Shown: positions 47,240-59,319, counted from the first letter of the stretch. The stretch is 64,000 bases of DNA from Marsupella aquatica (GCA_973895155.1 OZ316896.1:9176001-9240000), one strand, 5' to 3'. The notes: generated by a model not told the origin, from the sequence alone. Translations and numbers: made by a program.

Positions 47240-48196
47240 CGGACCCCCATGAGAGGTCTCTTTCAAATTCCCTACCACGAGGTTGCGCCACATCACCACA
47301 ACCAGCCACAAACAGGAATGATCCTACTTTTAACAATTAATCTGTGGACCCCCTTGTTATTTTAGAGGCAGTTATCTAGAAATTGAAGCCTAGATGGATC
47401 TCCAATTCGAAAGAAATAAAATTCAAAAATGGACAAGTCAATGTTTGATTGACACTTTAAACATTTGCCAAGCTTACCAAGGCAACCATAATTAACATTA
47501 ATCACAAAACCAGTTGTAATATGAACTACTGACACACTCATTGGAAACTTAGAGAACATTGGAAACTTATAATCTCCTCAAAACTCAACTAAATCTATCA
47601 ATGTTAAGTTCATTAAAAAGTTAAAGAAATTCTACAATTCATAATCTCCTTACTACTCGATAAAATCTGTCAATTTTAGGTTCATTCTCATGGAAGGGAT
47701 CACCATTTAAGGGGTTGTACAACAAAGATTTTTATTCACGTCACAGATTATAAAATCACGGGAAAAATATATTTTTCAAATTATTTACTCAATTCTTATT
47801 GAATGGTGATAGTGCTGAGCTCATTAGGACCGTCTCTTCAAGATCTTTCCAACGTCATATTATACATGAGTTTTCATTATGATTTGACTCAGTAATGTCA
47901 AATAAAAACTGCTGTCGGGAAAATTTCATGCTTTGAATAAAATCAAAATGTAAATAAAACCATTACTGGGAGTAGTTTTACCTCAATCTTTTTGTCTTTT
48001 GATTTGTATTTCAGTTTTTTTTACATTCTTTTTTACGGCATGGCATCCCAGTTTTTACAGCAAAGTTGCCACAAACACGAATGCAGAAGTTATTTATATC
48101 CAAAAACAAGTCTCTTCCTATTTGCGACGTGCCATGATGATGTGGCGCGCTGTGGAGCCAGGAATTTTGGAAAGGACCCCTAATGGGGGTCTGTAA
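47240..48196. mobile_element. Non-autonomous TIR element, about 950 bp
   Basis: The left end (about 47240-47320) and the reverse complement of the right end (about 48115-48196) share some 75 bp. Both have GACCCCCAT near the tip, then a GAGGTC/GGGGTC and TTTC block, then GCGCCACATCA and CAAANAGGA. The long TIRs with a GACCCCCAT tip suggest a Mutator-like (MULE) element, but no 9-bp target duplication is evident and there is no transposase. The interior carries two or three copies of the minisatellite unit found at 48460-48975. A single end of the same family is at 29884. Confidence 0.7.
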
Positions 48197-48459
48197 TAAC
48201 AAACGTGCACATTCCTGTTTGTGGCAAAAGCAACGTAATTTTGGGGGCACCATGCCGTAAATATTAAACGTAAAAAAAACCAAAATACAAAGGAAGATAT
48301 GTCATTTAGTAAAATAAAGTTACCATTCTGATGTTTGTCAAAGATATGTTAGTGTTTTATATCAACATGCTTGTAGTTTTTAATTGTTTGCACGTTTGAA
48401 AAAACCAATTGACAGAAATGTACATAGTTAAAGCCCCTTTGGCTTCACATTGTAAAACT

Positions 48460-48975
48460 AAATAATCAATCTCCTCAATACTTGATAAAATCTGTCAATG
48501 TTTGATTCATTGGAAAACTCAAGATCAAGATTTAGAAACTCGTGACCTGTTTAGTATTGTCTTGATAAAATCTCTCAATATCACACTTATTGGAAAGCTA
48601 AAGTAAAATTAAAAACTCATCATCTCCTTAGTACTCGATAAAATCTATCAATGTTAGGTTCATTGGAAAGCTAGAGAAATTCAGATACTCATGATCGCTC
48701 TAACTCTTGACGAATAATCTCAATGTCACACATTAGAAAGCTAAAGAGATCAAAAACCTCATGATCTCTTTACTACCGTGACAAAATCTGACATGAAATT
48801 TGTCAATGTCGGACTCAATGTTGGAATTCAAAGCTAAAAAAATTCATGAACTCATGATCAAAAATTTGTATACTCACACTCATTGGAAAGGCAAAGAAAT
48901 TCAAAAATTCATTTGGAACTTGACAAAATTTGTCAATCTGATGCTCATTGGAAACCCTTTCTCGATTAAGAGATA
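48460..48975. repeat. Degenerate minisatellite, unit about 65-70 bp
   Basis: Seven or so units, each containing CTCATNATCTC, CTNGATAAAATCT(G/A)TCAAT and CATTGGAAAGCTA variants. Two or three further units lie at about 47530-47700 inside the neighbouring TIR element. Divergence between units is high, so the array is old. Confidence 0.85.
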
Positions 48976-50009
48976 TCACAATCTCGTCACTGTCACAAAC
49001 TTAGCCGCTGCAGATTGATTTCTTTGATTATGTCGCCATCCCTTGTCCACAATGCTTGCTTCCCGGCTTGAATTGTTCGCATCCCTCTAGTCTTCAACTG
49101 AAACTCACTCTGAACATAGGTTGACGCCAAATGCAGCCTCTATGTCAAAGAAACAATTGTTGGTCTCCCCCTCACACCATAGCTTTCTTAAATAAAAAAG
49201 TACAAATCTTTCATGTGAAGTGATGGCTCGTTTGTTTTGTGTGTTCTTCCCACCAAATCGACAAGTGCTCTTTCGTCAACAGCTGAGTGTTGTCCTCCAG
49301 TCTGTCTTGTGACGGTAATGCTCAATGTAACTCACAAACGATCAATCAGGAATGGTAGAAGCACAATTTTTCCAATGTGTAAGCAAAAACCGTCAAAAAA
49401 TTCAATTCCTCCACATTCAACCTTCCATTTGATAAATATTCTCTATCTTTTGAGGATTTGTTTTGTACGAGCACACACCAAGACCATTGGGAGACTCAAA
49501 ACTGTTGATTACCGCCTTGCTGAAAATTAATTTCACTTCATCACACACACATTCCATGGATGAACATGGGGGTCCACGGATTAATTCTTTTGTATTTATG
49601 AAAATGTCACGGTTTTGTGTATGGATGACAAGTTTACCAAGGTAACTAAGGGAACTATACACAGGAAACTGTGATATTTTTGTAAATACAAAAAAATAGT
49701 GCCACTATTATAAATTCAAACATCTTTATATAGTGACAATGTACTTAAAAGATGATGTTTCTTGATTGTAGAACTCACAGTTTTGCCCATTTTCATTGTG
49801 AGTAAAAATCTTTATATACGATCAATCACTAGATCCAAAAACAAATGCAGCCAACTATATTCAGTTACTTGCTACAAGAAAAAGAGAGTGAGTTTCCGAT
49901 ATAATTGCTATGTCGCAAACCAATGCTACATTTTTCCCTGTTTTATTTTAGCATAAATAACAGTCTTAATGTATTCTTACAATGAGACATTTAGATGATA
50001 AAAAGATTG
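48976..50009. other. Spacer without a supported gene
   Basis: AT-rich, short ORFs only (up to 97 codons), none with a recognisable domain. Confidence 0.4.
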
Positions 50010-50390
50010 CAAGATGATAAGGTGAGGAAAAAATGTCAAGCTAGGTGAGGGAAGAGAAAAAATTGCCAATGCAAGGAGACAAAACATGTCCAGGGTGAGG
50101 AAAATTATCATGGTGGGCTAAAGATGTCAATATGAGAAAAAGATGTCAAGGCAAGGTAAAGATGTTCAAGAAGATAAATATGTAATGATCAAAAACATAT
50201 GTCAAGGTGAGATAAAAAAACATATATGCTTTGCGATGTAGTTGTTAAGGCGTGTTATGGGTCATCCTGACCATGCAGATGTTGTGGTCAATAACCCGTG
50301 GGTTGCACATGGAAATTGGAGACCCGAGATAGTGGCCACAGCATCATAGAGTCCAAACACAACCGAGTGACAAGGAAAAAAATTCTTTAG
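50010..50390 (-). repeat. Dispersed repeat, second copy in reverse
   Basis: Reverse-orientation counterpart of 20669-21036. It contains the A-rich AAAGATGTCAAG array (50010-50230), then GGAGACCCGAGATA and GCATCATAGAGTCCAA. The matching order of parts shows common descent. From 50390 to about 50950 the sequence is AT-rich, with a second small array of ATTCTTGTTTAATCACTTG units (50755-50920). Confidence 0.8.
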
Positions 50391-50954
50391 CTTTCAATTT
50401 TAGAGGATGGAATATTTTTTTAATTTATTTCTATTCAAAAGTTTTTCAAAATGTCTAAAGTTTCTTTTTCCAATTTTCAAAATTTTAATGTAAAGAAGTT
50501 AAATGTAAAGAAATTAAATGTAAATAGATTATCATGCCACTTGTTTTTCTTGCTTGGAAATTAGTGCACACCAAATATAATTCACATTTGGTTTATTCCT
50601 TCCACTTTTCAGGTTTTTTAAAAAAAATTCCACCCAAAACTGCAAGCCAAATTTGAATGATGAACTCATTTTTTGGTGCAATAGCATGTTATACTAAATC
50701 ACTCCAAACCATGATAACTTGTTATTCTAAATACATGTTAGTGTTTGTTTTGGATCTCAATTATTCTTGTTCAATCACTTGTTGTTATTCTAAAGACATG
50801 TTAGTGTCTATTTTGATCTCAATTATTCTTGTATAATCACTTGTTATTCTAAATATATGTTGGTCTATTTTTGATCTCAAATATTCTTGTTTAATCACTT
50901 GTTGTTATTCCAAAAATACATGTTAGTTTCATTTTTGATGCACAATTCCCGCGG

Positions 50955-52198
50955 TGCGCTAGGTTCCATGGGGCTGGGAGTGAGGAGTGCACATGTGTGT
51001 CAGCATGTTTGAGCCAATAAGATCACACTTTTCCAGAGAGTAAGGAGTGTACAAATAAGGTAAGGAGTATGATTTTCCCTCACACTCCCTATTAAACTCT
51101 AGGGGCACCCCCTGCCCCTATAGTGACACATTCTCATTCTCTCTAAAGTCAAAACTCATATATTTCAAATATAATGTACACCTTGGTACAGTGCATTCTC
51201 ATTGGCTCTAAAATAAAAAATCATATATTTAATATACTATTGTTAGGATTTACTCTTAGGCCTAGGTTACGACTGTACCATAGTTAAGGCTAACCTTAGT
51301 CACAGACTTGGTTAGGTTAGTCATGCTGTGCACATCCTATAACCAAGCGGTGTTTGCTTGGAGAGAGGGAACTCAGGCTCATTGTTACGGAGCTAGTTGA
51401 GAGATAGAGAGAGCTTGCACTGTGGATGCTTGGTATGGCCGGTCGGCCTAGAGTGCAATAAAGCTTGTGTGTGTTCCCGTGGAGGTGAACCACGTATCTC
51501 TCTGTGTTGACTCTTGTGCGTTGGATGGTTCATGGACTTGCCGTTGCGATTGTCGTCTATGCTCAACAACTATGTGCACCTTGGCCGGTGTATTTGGCCC
51601 CAGGGGGAGTGATCTTAAAATAAAATGTACACCTTGGTACAGTGCATTCTCATTGGCTCCAAATCAGAATTCCTATATTTAAAATACTATGTACAGATTG
51701 GAATGGTGTAAGTAATCCCTGTTATGAAGAAAGGTTACCGGTGTGTAACTGTTTCTACCAAGTGCCACAATTTCCATAACCCTGTGCCCAGAGAGTATTG
51801 CCCGGTAATCTTTTTTTCCAGGTAGGTATTGTGTACAAACAAGAACTTAACAGGACCCCTTTGGCATCTCCTAGACTTAACCAGACCCTTGTGAGTAAAA
51901 TGCCATCAAGATCTGAGCAAAAGAGGTAGGCAGAGGGGTCCTGGTAGGTCCAAGAGATTTTAGAGAGGTCCTGTTAAATTTTTTCTTGTATTACTTATGA
52001 TAATGACTGTTTGGATTGGAATTCTAGTCTGAAATCTATTTTCACAAATTTCCCAACTATCTTCAGTCACCATTTTCTCACTTTCTGGTCACAAATTATA
52101 TACTAGTAACGGAGACCAATCCATCATTACCCTATATTTGGGGGCCGGGGGTGTGAGGGAGTGATCTTACTCCATGCCCCTGGCCCATGGAACCTACC
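50955..52198. mobile_element. Candidate TIR element carrying a nested solo LTR
   Basis: The left end (TAGGTTCCATGGGG...GGAGTG, about 50958) is matched by the reverse complement of the right end (about 52198, TAGGTTCCATGGGCC...GGAGTAAG). Between them is an array of a unit containing AATGTACACCTTGGTACAG and GCATTCTCATTGGCTC (about 51120-51240 and 51600-51715), interrupted by the solo LTR. No transposase frame. Terminal identity is moderate, so the boundaries are approximate. Confidence 0.5.
51241..51568 (+). repeat. Solo LTR of the Copia family at 2.3-7 kb
   Basis: Starts TGTTAGGATTTACTC and ends GTCTATGCTCAACA. It aligns along its length with the minus-strand LTR at 6730-7061, including GGCTCATTGTTAC and GGTATGGCCGGTCGGCC. 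A 5-bp target duplication, ACTAT, lies at 51236-51240 and 51569-51573. There is no PBS or internal sequence, so it is a solo LTR produced by LTR-LTR recombination, on the plus strand. Divergence from the 6.7-kb LTR is substantial. Confidence 0.94.
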
Positions 52199-53197
52199 CC
52201 TTAATGAGCAGCGGCTTCTCGACCAATGAAGCCTTTCTGGAGCTTCGCTTGAGCTCTACGTTACGCTTATGCTCCACTTTATTACGGTATGTTGCTGCTG
52301 ATCGAGCAGCTGTCCCGAAATTCATGGAAACCCTTCTTCGCCGTAAGCTCGTGACAAGACGCCGCGATGGTTCCCTCCCTTCGCTCGCCTCCAAGCCTTC
52401 GGAGCTCTGGGCTGCCCAGAAAAAACCAGGGTCCACGAATTGTGCTTTCCTCCAAACGAGTGTCGTTGATGACCTTGGAGCTGTAGATTTCGTCTCGTGG
52501 ACCCCGGGCGGAGTTGCTTTTTGATCAGTCGCCCTGTGTGCCGGATGGAGGCCGGCTTGTGTTAGTGTGGCTTTTGCTTCTTCGGACGCGGATGCCAGGC
52601 TGCTACGGGAGTGAATGGCAGCTTGGCGTGTCAAATGCAGTGTGAAGGATCGATCGATCGATCCGATAATGAGGAACTAGGAGATTGGGAGATTCGTTTA
52701 GTCTTCCTGTGACCAGAGTGCTCTTCCGTCGCAGGCGCGGGCCTGGTATTAAGCATATGATGTGGCCGCGCTCACGTATGCTGGATGGTACATGAAACAT
52801 GAAACTGCCCTATTACTTCCTATGCTCTCCTGAATGATCATCGTTTTGCTCATCAATGTTTCATCGCTGAAAGAGTGCTAGAATGATGAAGGACTTGGGG
52901 AAGTTTGCGCCCCAGGAAGGCCTCCTGCTAGTGTGATGACTGCTTCAATCCCCAGGCCGGTGCCACCTCAGGCCCGGCCATTTTCTCGGAACGAAGGCCT
53001 CGATCGATTCCTTAACGCTCTTTCGCGGACTTGCTTTTGAACAAGCAGTATTCTGTGCTTCCATTACATCAAGGGCTATGAAGGACGTGTAAGTGGGTCT
53101 TGTCTTCGACAGCATTTCTTTTGTATGCTCAAACCTTCAAGTGGAACTGTGTGGCATTCTGTCGTCATCGAGATAGGTCTGTTCGTTGTTGCAGAAG
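52199..53197 (+). other. Upstream region of the PPR-SMR gene
   Basis: Probably promoter and 5' UTR with an intron. A TTGTTGCAG acceptor lies just before the start codon (53192-53194 region) and a GTGTAAGTG-type donor lies near 53088-53096. The 116-codon plus ORF at 52174-52524 and the 146-codon minus ORF at 52194-52634 overlap each other and have no domain, so neither is called. A short GATC repeat lies near 52650. Confidence 0.45.
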
Positions 53198-56089
53198 ATG
53201 TTGCGGTCAAAACAGTTGCTGCCATTTGCCAAGGGTGCGAGAGCTTGGATTGTAGCTGGATCGGTCACAAAACCTAATCCTTTAGATGGGACTAGTAATT
53301 CAGCTGAGGATGGCAAAGCAGAGCAGGGGTACTCTGGCACCAAGGATAGCCAGTCTTCTAGACCTCATCTCCTGTCTAGGGCTGAAGATAGTCCGTTCAG
53401 GCGAGGTACTGCAGCAGCAGGGGGGGCCTCATCTGTTGCACCAAAGTTTGAGAGAACCCATGAGGGTTCCAGAAGCACATTTATTCCCGGGCCGTCGCTG
53501 GCACCCAGGTCGGTTGCGGCCTCTGTGACGATTGCAGGTAAGGACATCAATGTCATCTTACCAGTAGCAGCAGTGGACCAGCACTCAATTGACAGCAGTC
53601 AGTCAAATTCGTCAGCGGTAGTACCTTTACAAACAGTTCAAAATGCAAAGGTGCCGGTATCAAAATCTACCGCAGCTGGGCCAAAAGGCGGGTTTGCTGC
53701 TGAAAGGATTGGTGAAGCTGGTCTTGCCACTCTCAGTAATATTTCTGGTAAGGGACCCGCCGCTAAGCATGGACAAAGTCCCACAGTGAAGGCTCGAGAT
53801 GCTGAATCGCCAGTGTCGCGGAGTTACACTTCTGGTGTTGAAAGTACTGTAGTATCAGACAGGGAAGCTCCATTGAAGCACAGTAGTTCGAACAAGAAAG
53901 CTCTGGAATCAAAGTCTGCAGCAGTCTCAGCTTCATCCGTACAAGATAGCAAACTACTAACGTCTGGTGAAAGTACAACGCCAGAACGCAACTCGAAGAA
54001 ACCTCTAGGTTCCGCGGACTTGAAGGAAGGTGCGTCGCTAGCAAACCACACAATTTTATTTGGCACAGTTCATGCACCTGTCGACAGTCAAAAGCAAGCA
54101 AAGAGTAAAGGAGTGGAGGCAGCGTTCATTGATAAGAATTCCAATAGGGCACCCACCGGTCCACGCCATCAGACAGCAAAATATACCGGGTCTAATCCGA
54201 AAGGCGCTAGCTCAGAGGTCGATGTGGGTATCATTGTCGGTCGTGGACAAGATGTTAGTCAAAGAAGTGCTGGAGCTTCAACGAGCAGGGAGGTCAACTA
54301 TGGAGTTTCTGGTAGTCGAAGGAAAGGGAATGGTTACAATCATGCTGGGGTTCCCCGACAGTCACATTGGTCAGCTAGGGACTCTGGAGGAGAAGGTGGA
54401 TCTAATGACATGGTGGAGCAGGTAGGGAGCATTTTGAAAAGAATGGGTTGGACCTCGCAAACAGAGGATGCCCTTGCAACCTTCAATTCAAGGCTCAGAG
54501 CTTTCCACATAAATGAGGTCCTGAAGCATCAACGAGAACCTGGGTTGGCTTGGGCTTTTTTCAACTGGGCCAAAGGGCAGAACGGGTATAAGCATGATGT
54601 TCGAACATATACCACCATGATTGGAATCCTTGGACGAGTAAGGAATTTTGAGGCCTGTGATAGGTTGATGAACGACATGCGCAAGGAAGGATGTGAACCA
54701 AGTGTGGTTACATTTAATAGGCTGATTTATTCTTATGGTAGAGCAAATTACTTGGGAGAGGCTTTGAATCTTTTCCACCATATGCAGGAGATTGGCTGTC
54801 AGCCGGATAGAGTCACTTACTGCACTTTGATTGATCTACATTCAAAGGCAGGCTTCCACGATATTGCCATGGACATCTGCCAGAAAATGTGGCAAGCCGG
54901 TTTTGAGCCAGACACATTTAGCTACACTCTCATAATTCACTGCCTTGGCAAGGCCAGGAATCTTCCAGCTGCCTCCCAGCTATTTCAGGAGATGATAGAC
55001 AAAGGTTACACCCCGAACTTAGTAACCTACAACATAATGATCGACTTGCATGCCAAAGCAGGCAAGCATTATCTGGCTTTGAAGCTCTATAATGACATGC
55101 AAGATGCGGGTTATCGTCCAGATAATGTGACTTACAGCGTCATAATGGAGGTGCTCGGTCACTCTGGGCATATGGATGAGGCTGAAAACGTATTCAATGA
55201 AATGGAGCAAGCAGGATGGAGTGCAGATGCTACTACTTATGGGTCCCTGGTGTACATGTGGGGACAAACTGGCAATATCAAGAAGGCTACTGAATGGTAC
55301 AACCGAATGCTTGATTCGGGGGTATCACCTAATGTTCCTACTTGTAACTCTTTGCTTTGGGCATATGTTCGAGTGAAGGATTATGAAGCAGCTCGGCAGG
55401 TGCTTGCGGGCATGCCCAAATGGGGCCTTTATCCAAACCTTCCTACCTACACTCTCCTCCTGAGTAATTGCACCACATGTAAAAATCAGCAGGATGTTGA
55501 TTCAACGCTTCTAATTATGAGTAGGACTGGGCATTCTGCCCACGGGTTCATTTGTAGATTACTTAACGAAACAGATTCTAGGGCAAACACAACTTACGTT
55601 CAACAATTTTTTGATAGTTTGCGTGAAGAAGGGCAGGAGAACAAACGAGGTTTTGCCGATGCATCGATTGAGTTTTTCTATAAATTAGATCAGAAGGGTA
55701 CAGCAGGTATTGTTTGGGAAGTTGCAGTGGAGAAGAACCTCTATCCCTCTGCAATTTGTCAGAGAGCTCCAAATTACTGGATAGTGGATCTGCATGTCAT
55801 GTCTATAGGGACAGCAGTGATTGCCTTGTTAAGAACGCTGGCTGGTCTGCGGGAGAGAATGCTAGCTACAGGAGAAATTCCAGACAGAATTGAGATTGTG
55901 ACTGGATGGGGAAAGCACAGTAGGGTCTCAGGCTTCTCCAAAATCAAGAATGTGGTGGAGAATATTCTGCAGGCTCTCCATGCCCCATTTCATGTCGACA
56001 ATTCCAATGGAGGGTGCTTTGTTGGCTCGGGAAAGTCTCTTGTGGATTGGCTGCACCAACCTGACATGGACCACATGCTTGCACTTTAG
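53198..56089 (+). CDS. PPR-SMR protein (Arabidopsis At1g18900/At1g74750 type)
   Basis: One uninterrupted frame, 963 aa. The start MLRSKQLLPFAKGAR matches the beginning of the plant group containing At1g18900 and At1g74750. Residues about 30-400 are a Ser/Ala-rich, low-complexity region. From about 410 there is a helical lead-in (VEQVGSILKRMGW...AFFNWAKGQ), then roughly nine P-type PPR motifs at about 465-760 (for example HDVRTYTTMIGILGR, VTYCTLIDLHSKAG, VTYNIMIDLHAKAG, VTYSVIMEVLGHSG, PTCNSLLWAYVRV). The SMR domain begins at DLHVMS (about 864) and includes TGWGKHSRVSG and GGCFVGSGKSL. PPR tracts bind single-stranded RNA and SMR domains can cut or bind nucleic acid; members of this class usually act in plastids or mitochondria. 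The N-terminus looks like a presequence but the compartment is not proven. The SMR DxH and TGxG motifs are present. No lesion is seen. Confidence 0.96.
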   Translation: MLRSKQLLPFAKGARAWIVAGSVTKPNPLDGTSNSAEDGKAEQGYSGTKDSQSSRPHLLSRAEDSPFRRGTAAAGGASSVAPKFERTHEGSRSTFIPGPSLAPRSVAASVTIAGKDINVILPVAAVDQHSIDSSQSNSSAVVPLQTVQNAKVPVSKSTAAGPKGGFAAERIGEAGLATLSNISGKGPAAKHGQSPTVKARDAESPVSRSYTSGVESTVVSDREAPLKHSSSNKKALESKSAAVSASSVQDSKLLTSGESTTPERNSKKPLGSADLKEGASLANHTILFGTVHAPVDSQKQAKSKGVEAAFIDKNSNRAPTGPRHQTAKYTGSNPKGASSEVDVGIIVGRGQDVSQRSAGASTSREVNYGVSGSRRKGNGYNHAGVPRQSHWSARDSGGEGGSNDMVEQVGSILKRMGWTSQTEDALATFNSRLRAFHINEVLKHQREPGLAWAFFNWAKGQNGYKHDVRTYTTMIGILGRVRNFEACDRLMNDMRKEGCEPSVVTFNRLIYSYGRANYLGEALNLFHHMQEIGCQPDRVTYCTLIDLHSKAGFHDIAMDICQKMWQAGFEPDTFSYTLIIHCLGKARNLPAASQLFQEMIDKGYTPNLVTYNIMIDLHAKAGKHYLALKLYNDMQDAGYRPDNVTYSVIMEVLGHSGHMDEAENVFNEMEQAGWSADATTYGSLVYMWGQTGNIKKATEWYNRMLDSGVSPNVPTCNSLLWAYVRVKDYEAARQVLAGMPKWGLYPNLPTYTLLLSNCTTCKNQQDVDSTLLIMSRTGHSAHGFICRLLNETDSRANTTYVQQFFDSLREEGQENKRGFADASIEFFYKLDQKGTAGIVWEVAVEKNLYPSAICQRAPNYWIVDLHVMSIGTAVIALLRTLAGLRERMLATGEIPDRIEIVTGWGKHSRVSGFSKIKNVVENILQALHAPFHVDNSNGGCFVGSGKSLVDWLHQPDMDHMLAL

Positions 56090-57520
56090 CACATGAAGGT
56101 GCGGTCACTGTGACTTCAAGATACAGGGCATCACCGAAGCATCTTGGTAAGTTGTTGTGAATATTGATGATTGCGTGCATTGCCAAGTTAGCAGCTAAGA
56201 TTGTTTAATTCAAGCGAAAGCTGTGAGGGTCTTTATGGTTGTAGGCTAGTTCCTTGCAACCTCTGGTTTGTTCTTGTGAGTTAATACTATTTCACTAGCT
56301 GCAAGAGACAATATGATCTGAAAATATTTTCTCTATTGTGCCCTTCATCTTTGCAGACCAGTTGGTGGAGAGGCGCATTAATTAGTCCGGCATTTGTGGA
56401 TGCGACGACAAGGGACGGTAGGCATTGCCATTGTAACATATATCAACTCTAGGGTCTTATATCATTCGGCAGCACCAGTTTCAGACAAGTGAAAGCACCT
56501 TGTATCGATGTTTCTCACATTTTTGATCTTGCATAATATAATGACAACATGGTAGTAGGCTCAAACAAAGGCCAACCTCAAGTAAACGGTGGCTCAGTTG
56601 TGGACTCTACCTATGCTACTCTTGGGAATACGATACAGACATGTATCCGAGAAAAATTGGGAGTTGTACATCTGGAAGATATGGTGTGTACAAATTTAGC
56701 GTGTCACATTTGGGAGCTCTTAATATTTGTGGTTGGGCCCCTCTTGTATCAAGCTCATCAGCTCGATGCATGGTACCTTATGCTAGAGTAATTTCAAAAT
56801 TCACCAACGTAAGTAGGTGATCGGAGGCATGTCCGATTATAGTGAATGCTTTTGTTTAGACAAGTCGTAGAGGTCTGCCTGCGAGCCACGTTATGCTATG
56901 CAAGGGGGCATTTCTATCCCATATACTTTGAGTCACATACGCACCAACCGCCGTATTGCTACCTACATATGCTTCTATTCGAATTCAATCACGCCTAATC
57001 ATCTTGCACCGTAGTATCAAATACCAAGTACTGTAGAACGTTTTGATTTGTTTATCCTTAAGTCTCAAAACAACTTTGCTAGTTAACCCAACTACTCTCC
57101 TTCGATGGGCGTGTCTACTGCAGAAAGCACCCATATCCTGTTTGGGGCACCAGTCATGCTGTCCAGAAACATGCGATCACCAAGCCTACTTTCAGCCTGA
57201 CTGCAGAATCAGCTACCGTAGTTTACTCGTAGAGGGAACAGTAACATCTAGAAGTCCTGAGTTGGTCATTGCTTTAGTCCCTATTTTCAAAGTGCCTGGG
57301 ATGGAGACTTGCGAACAAAAGCACCAAAGATTTGTACTTTAGATCCCCTCTGCTAAAATGAACGTAGAATGTTTATCCAGAGAATCCGATCCAATCCTTG
57401 ATACTGCTTAGACCCTTTGCAATTGAGAACGCTTACAGCACAATGAAACAGACCTTCCCAAGTCTCAGCTCGACGAAAACGCCACTACTGAATCTGTCGC
57501 ATCAACATGAGTCTGGCCCA
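56090..57520 (+). other. 3' region of the PPR-SMR gene and spacer
   Basis: Likely 3' UTR up to a few hundred bases beyond the stop; possible introns (GTAAGT near 56146 and TGCAG near 56355) suggest a spliced 3' UTR. The later 80- and 99-codon ORFs have no recognisable content. Confidence 0.4.
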
Positions 57521-57672
57521 TCGGCGATTGATTCATTGTAGAAACGCTGGAGTTCAAAGGCGATTAATCCGCAACATCAGCGATTGATGCATTGCAGAAA
57601 CGCTTTGAGTTGAAAGGCCATGAATCTGAACATCAGGGATTGATTGATAGCAGAACAGCTTTTGAGTTGAAA
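57521..57672. repeat. Three tandem copies of a 56-bp unit
   Basis: Units start at about 57521, 57577 and 57633. Each has CGATTGATNCATTG or a variant, GCAGAAACGC and GAGTTNAAAG. Confidence 0.9.
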
Positions 57673-59319
57673 GAAAAAAAGTCATGGCAATGAAATACAA
57701 ATCCATCACTTCACTACAAGTGAGCCATCCTGTCGATCTGACCGATCCACCCAGTCAATTTTGGGCGAAACCGGCCATAACAGGTTCCGGTCGAGTGCAG
57801 AGGCCGGCTGAAAACCGGCACGTGTCGAGGACCCTGGCAATGTGGATCACCGTAGACTTTCTTTTCTCGTCCTTGGTTGTCACTATTATGACATCTGGGC
57901 CGTCCACTGCTCCAGACTATTGTGATGATTGCTCTTAGGCCACTCTCACCCCTGATTAGTATCCTGCCCCAAAACTCGTCTCTATGTTTCATATACCACC
58001 CAGAGCTATCCACTATTGATCCGTGAGCTAAAACGTGAAACTTCCCGAACGTGGACTGATTAGTAAGTACATAGGCTCCTTACCCATCTATCACGCCCTT
58101 TTCTATTGCTAGGTCCAGCTCAATTGCGACTACACCTAACTTTGACCACACCCCCGCCTTGACGCTACACTCTCCAGTCTCCATGGCCCTTGTGACTTTC
58201 CCACATTATCAGTTACATGAAGCTTGTGTCTATGCTTTGCTCAAGCAGGACAGACAGACTTGCAAATGGGGAGATGAAATCAAGCAAATAACCAGGGCCC
58301 TCTTGCATTAAGAACTTGATGGACCGCAAAGATTGATTAAGGACTTGACCAGGCCCTTGAGTTTGGACGGTGAGCTAGCGGTCAGAAATTCAAAAATGTA
58401 GTACTTTGGTTGCAGTTGTTGTCTGGAATTAAAGACACAAAAGTGATTTTAAAAACCTTTGTATTTTGCATGCCTCCTTCCTGCCTGGTGATTAGGCCTT
58501 CACAAACTTCAAATTATGCCAAAAAGTTATCCATGCCGGGAAGGCTTAAGAGCTATGTTATTATTGGTGGTGCTTTTCATGCTTGGGTGAGAAATGATTG
58601 ATTGATATTTTCCAGACAGCCCATATGATTTATTCTCATTTTACTTTGGCCTATAGGTACTTTGCAACATATGGAAAATTTTCTCACCTTGTGCGTAAAT
58701 AATAATGTTCACTTTGATTGAGAGTTATATAAATTCTACCAAGAAAGGCCGTCAGATAAGGAAAGGCACCCCAGCAGTGAAAGATTCGTAGGCTTGATTG
58801 AAAGCTAAGAGTGACTAGTTGAGACTGGCACAATCAGTGAGAACTGTTTTATTGGGTATTCACTAGATTTCTTCTATTTTTTAATGAGATTTTGGAAATT
58901 CCCATGTAATTGCCCTGCCATACTTCTGTTGCACAAGTACAGTCCGAGGACAGTGTGGATTTTATGAGGAAATTAATTGAAGCCATTTGCAGGAATTTGC
59001 ATCACTTAGAGGCACTTTGCAAGAATGAGAAGACAAAACATGAGAGGTCACTTTGTTCTACCATACCTGATCCACAGGTCCACGTAGACTATCTCTTGAC
59101 CAGAAAAGTGGTCAGGCAGTGCCTTAAATCCTCATTTGACAGAATGAGACTCAACAAGAGTTCCTTTCAAATGCTACCTCCAGAGGTGGTCTATACTTTG
59201 TCCACAACTACACTGAGTGTACATTTAAGCATTTTGGGAGACCCCTGTAGTCCAGTACAAGTGGCCTCCCACCTCTATGCCCGCCTTTATGTAACATAAA
59301 AGTGTACTAGTCATTTGAT
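57673..59319. other. Spacer; one ORF of uncertain status
   Basis: The plus ORF 58910-59299 (129 codons; contains CRNLHHLEALCKNEKTKHE and RKVVRQCLKSSFDRM) has balanced composition but no known domain, no start context and no splice support. It could be a relic of a transposon or gene. The rest is AT-rich spacer. Confidence 0.3.

Noticed and set aside
48460-48975. CRISPR-like array
   Set aside because: Units are diverged and contiguous with no constant repeat and unique spacers; it is a eukaryotic minisatellite.
52174-52634. Overlapping 116- and 146-codon ORFs upstream of the PPR-SMR gene
   Set aside because: They occupy opposite strands of the same DNA, show no domain and lie in the probable 5' leader region.
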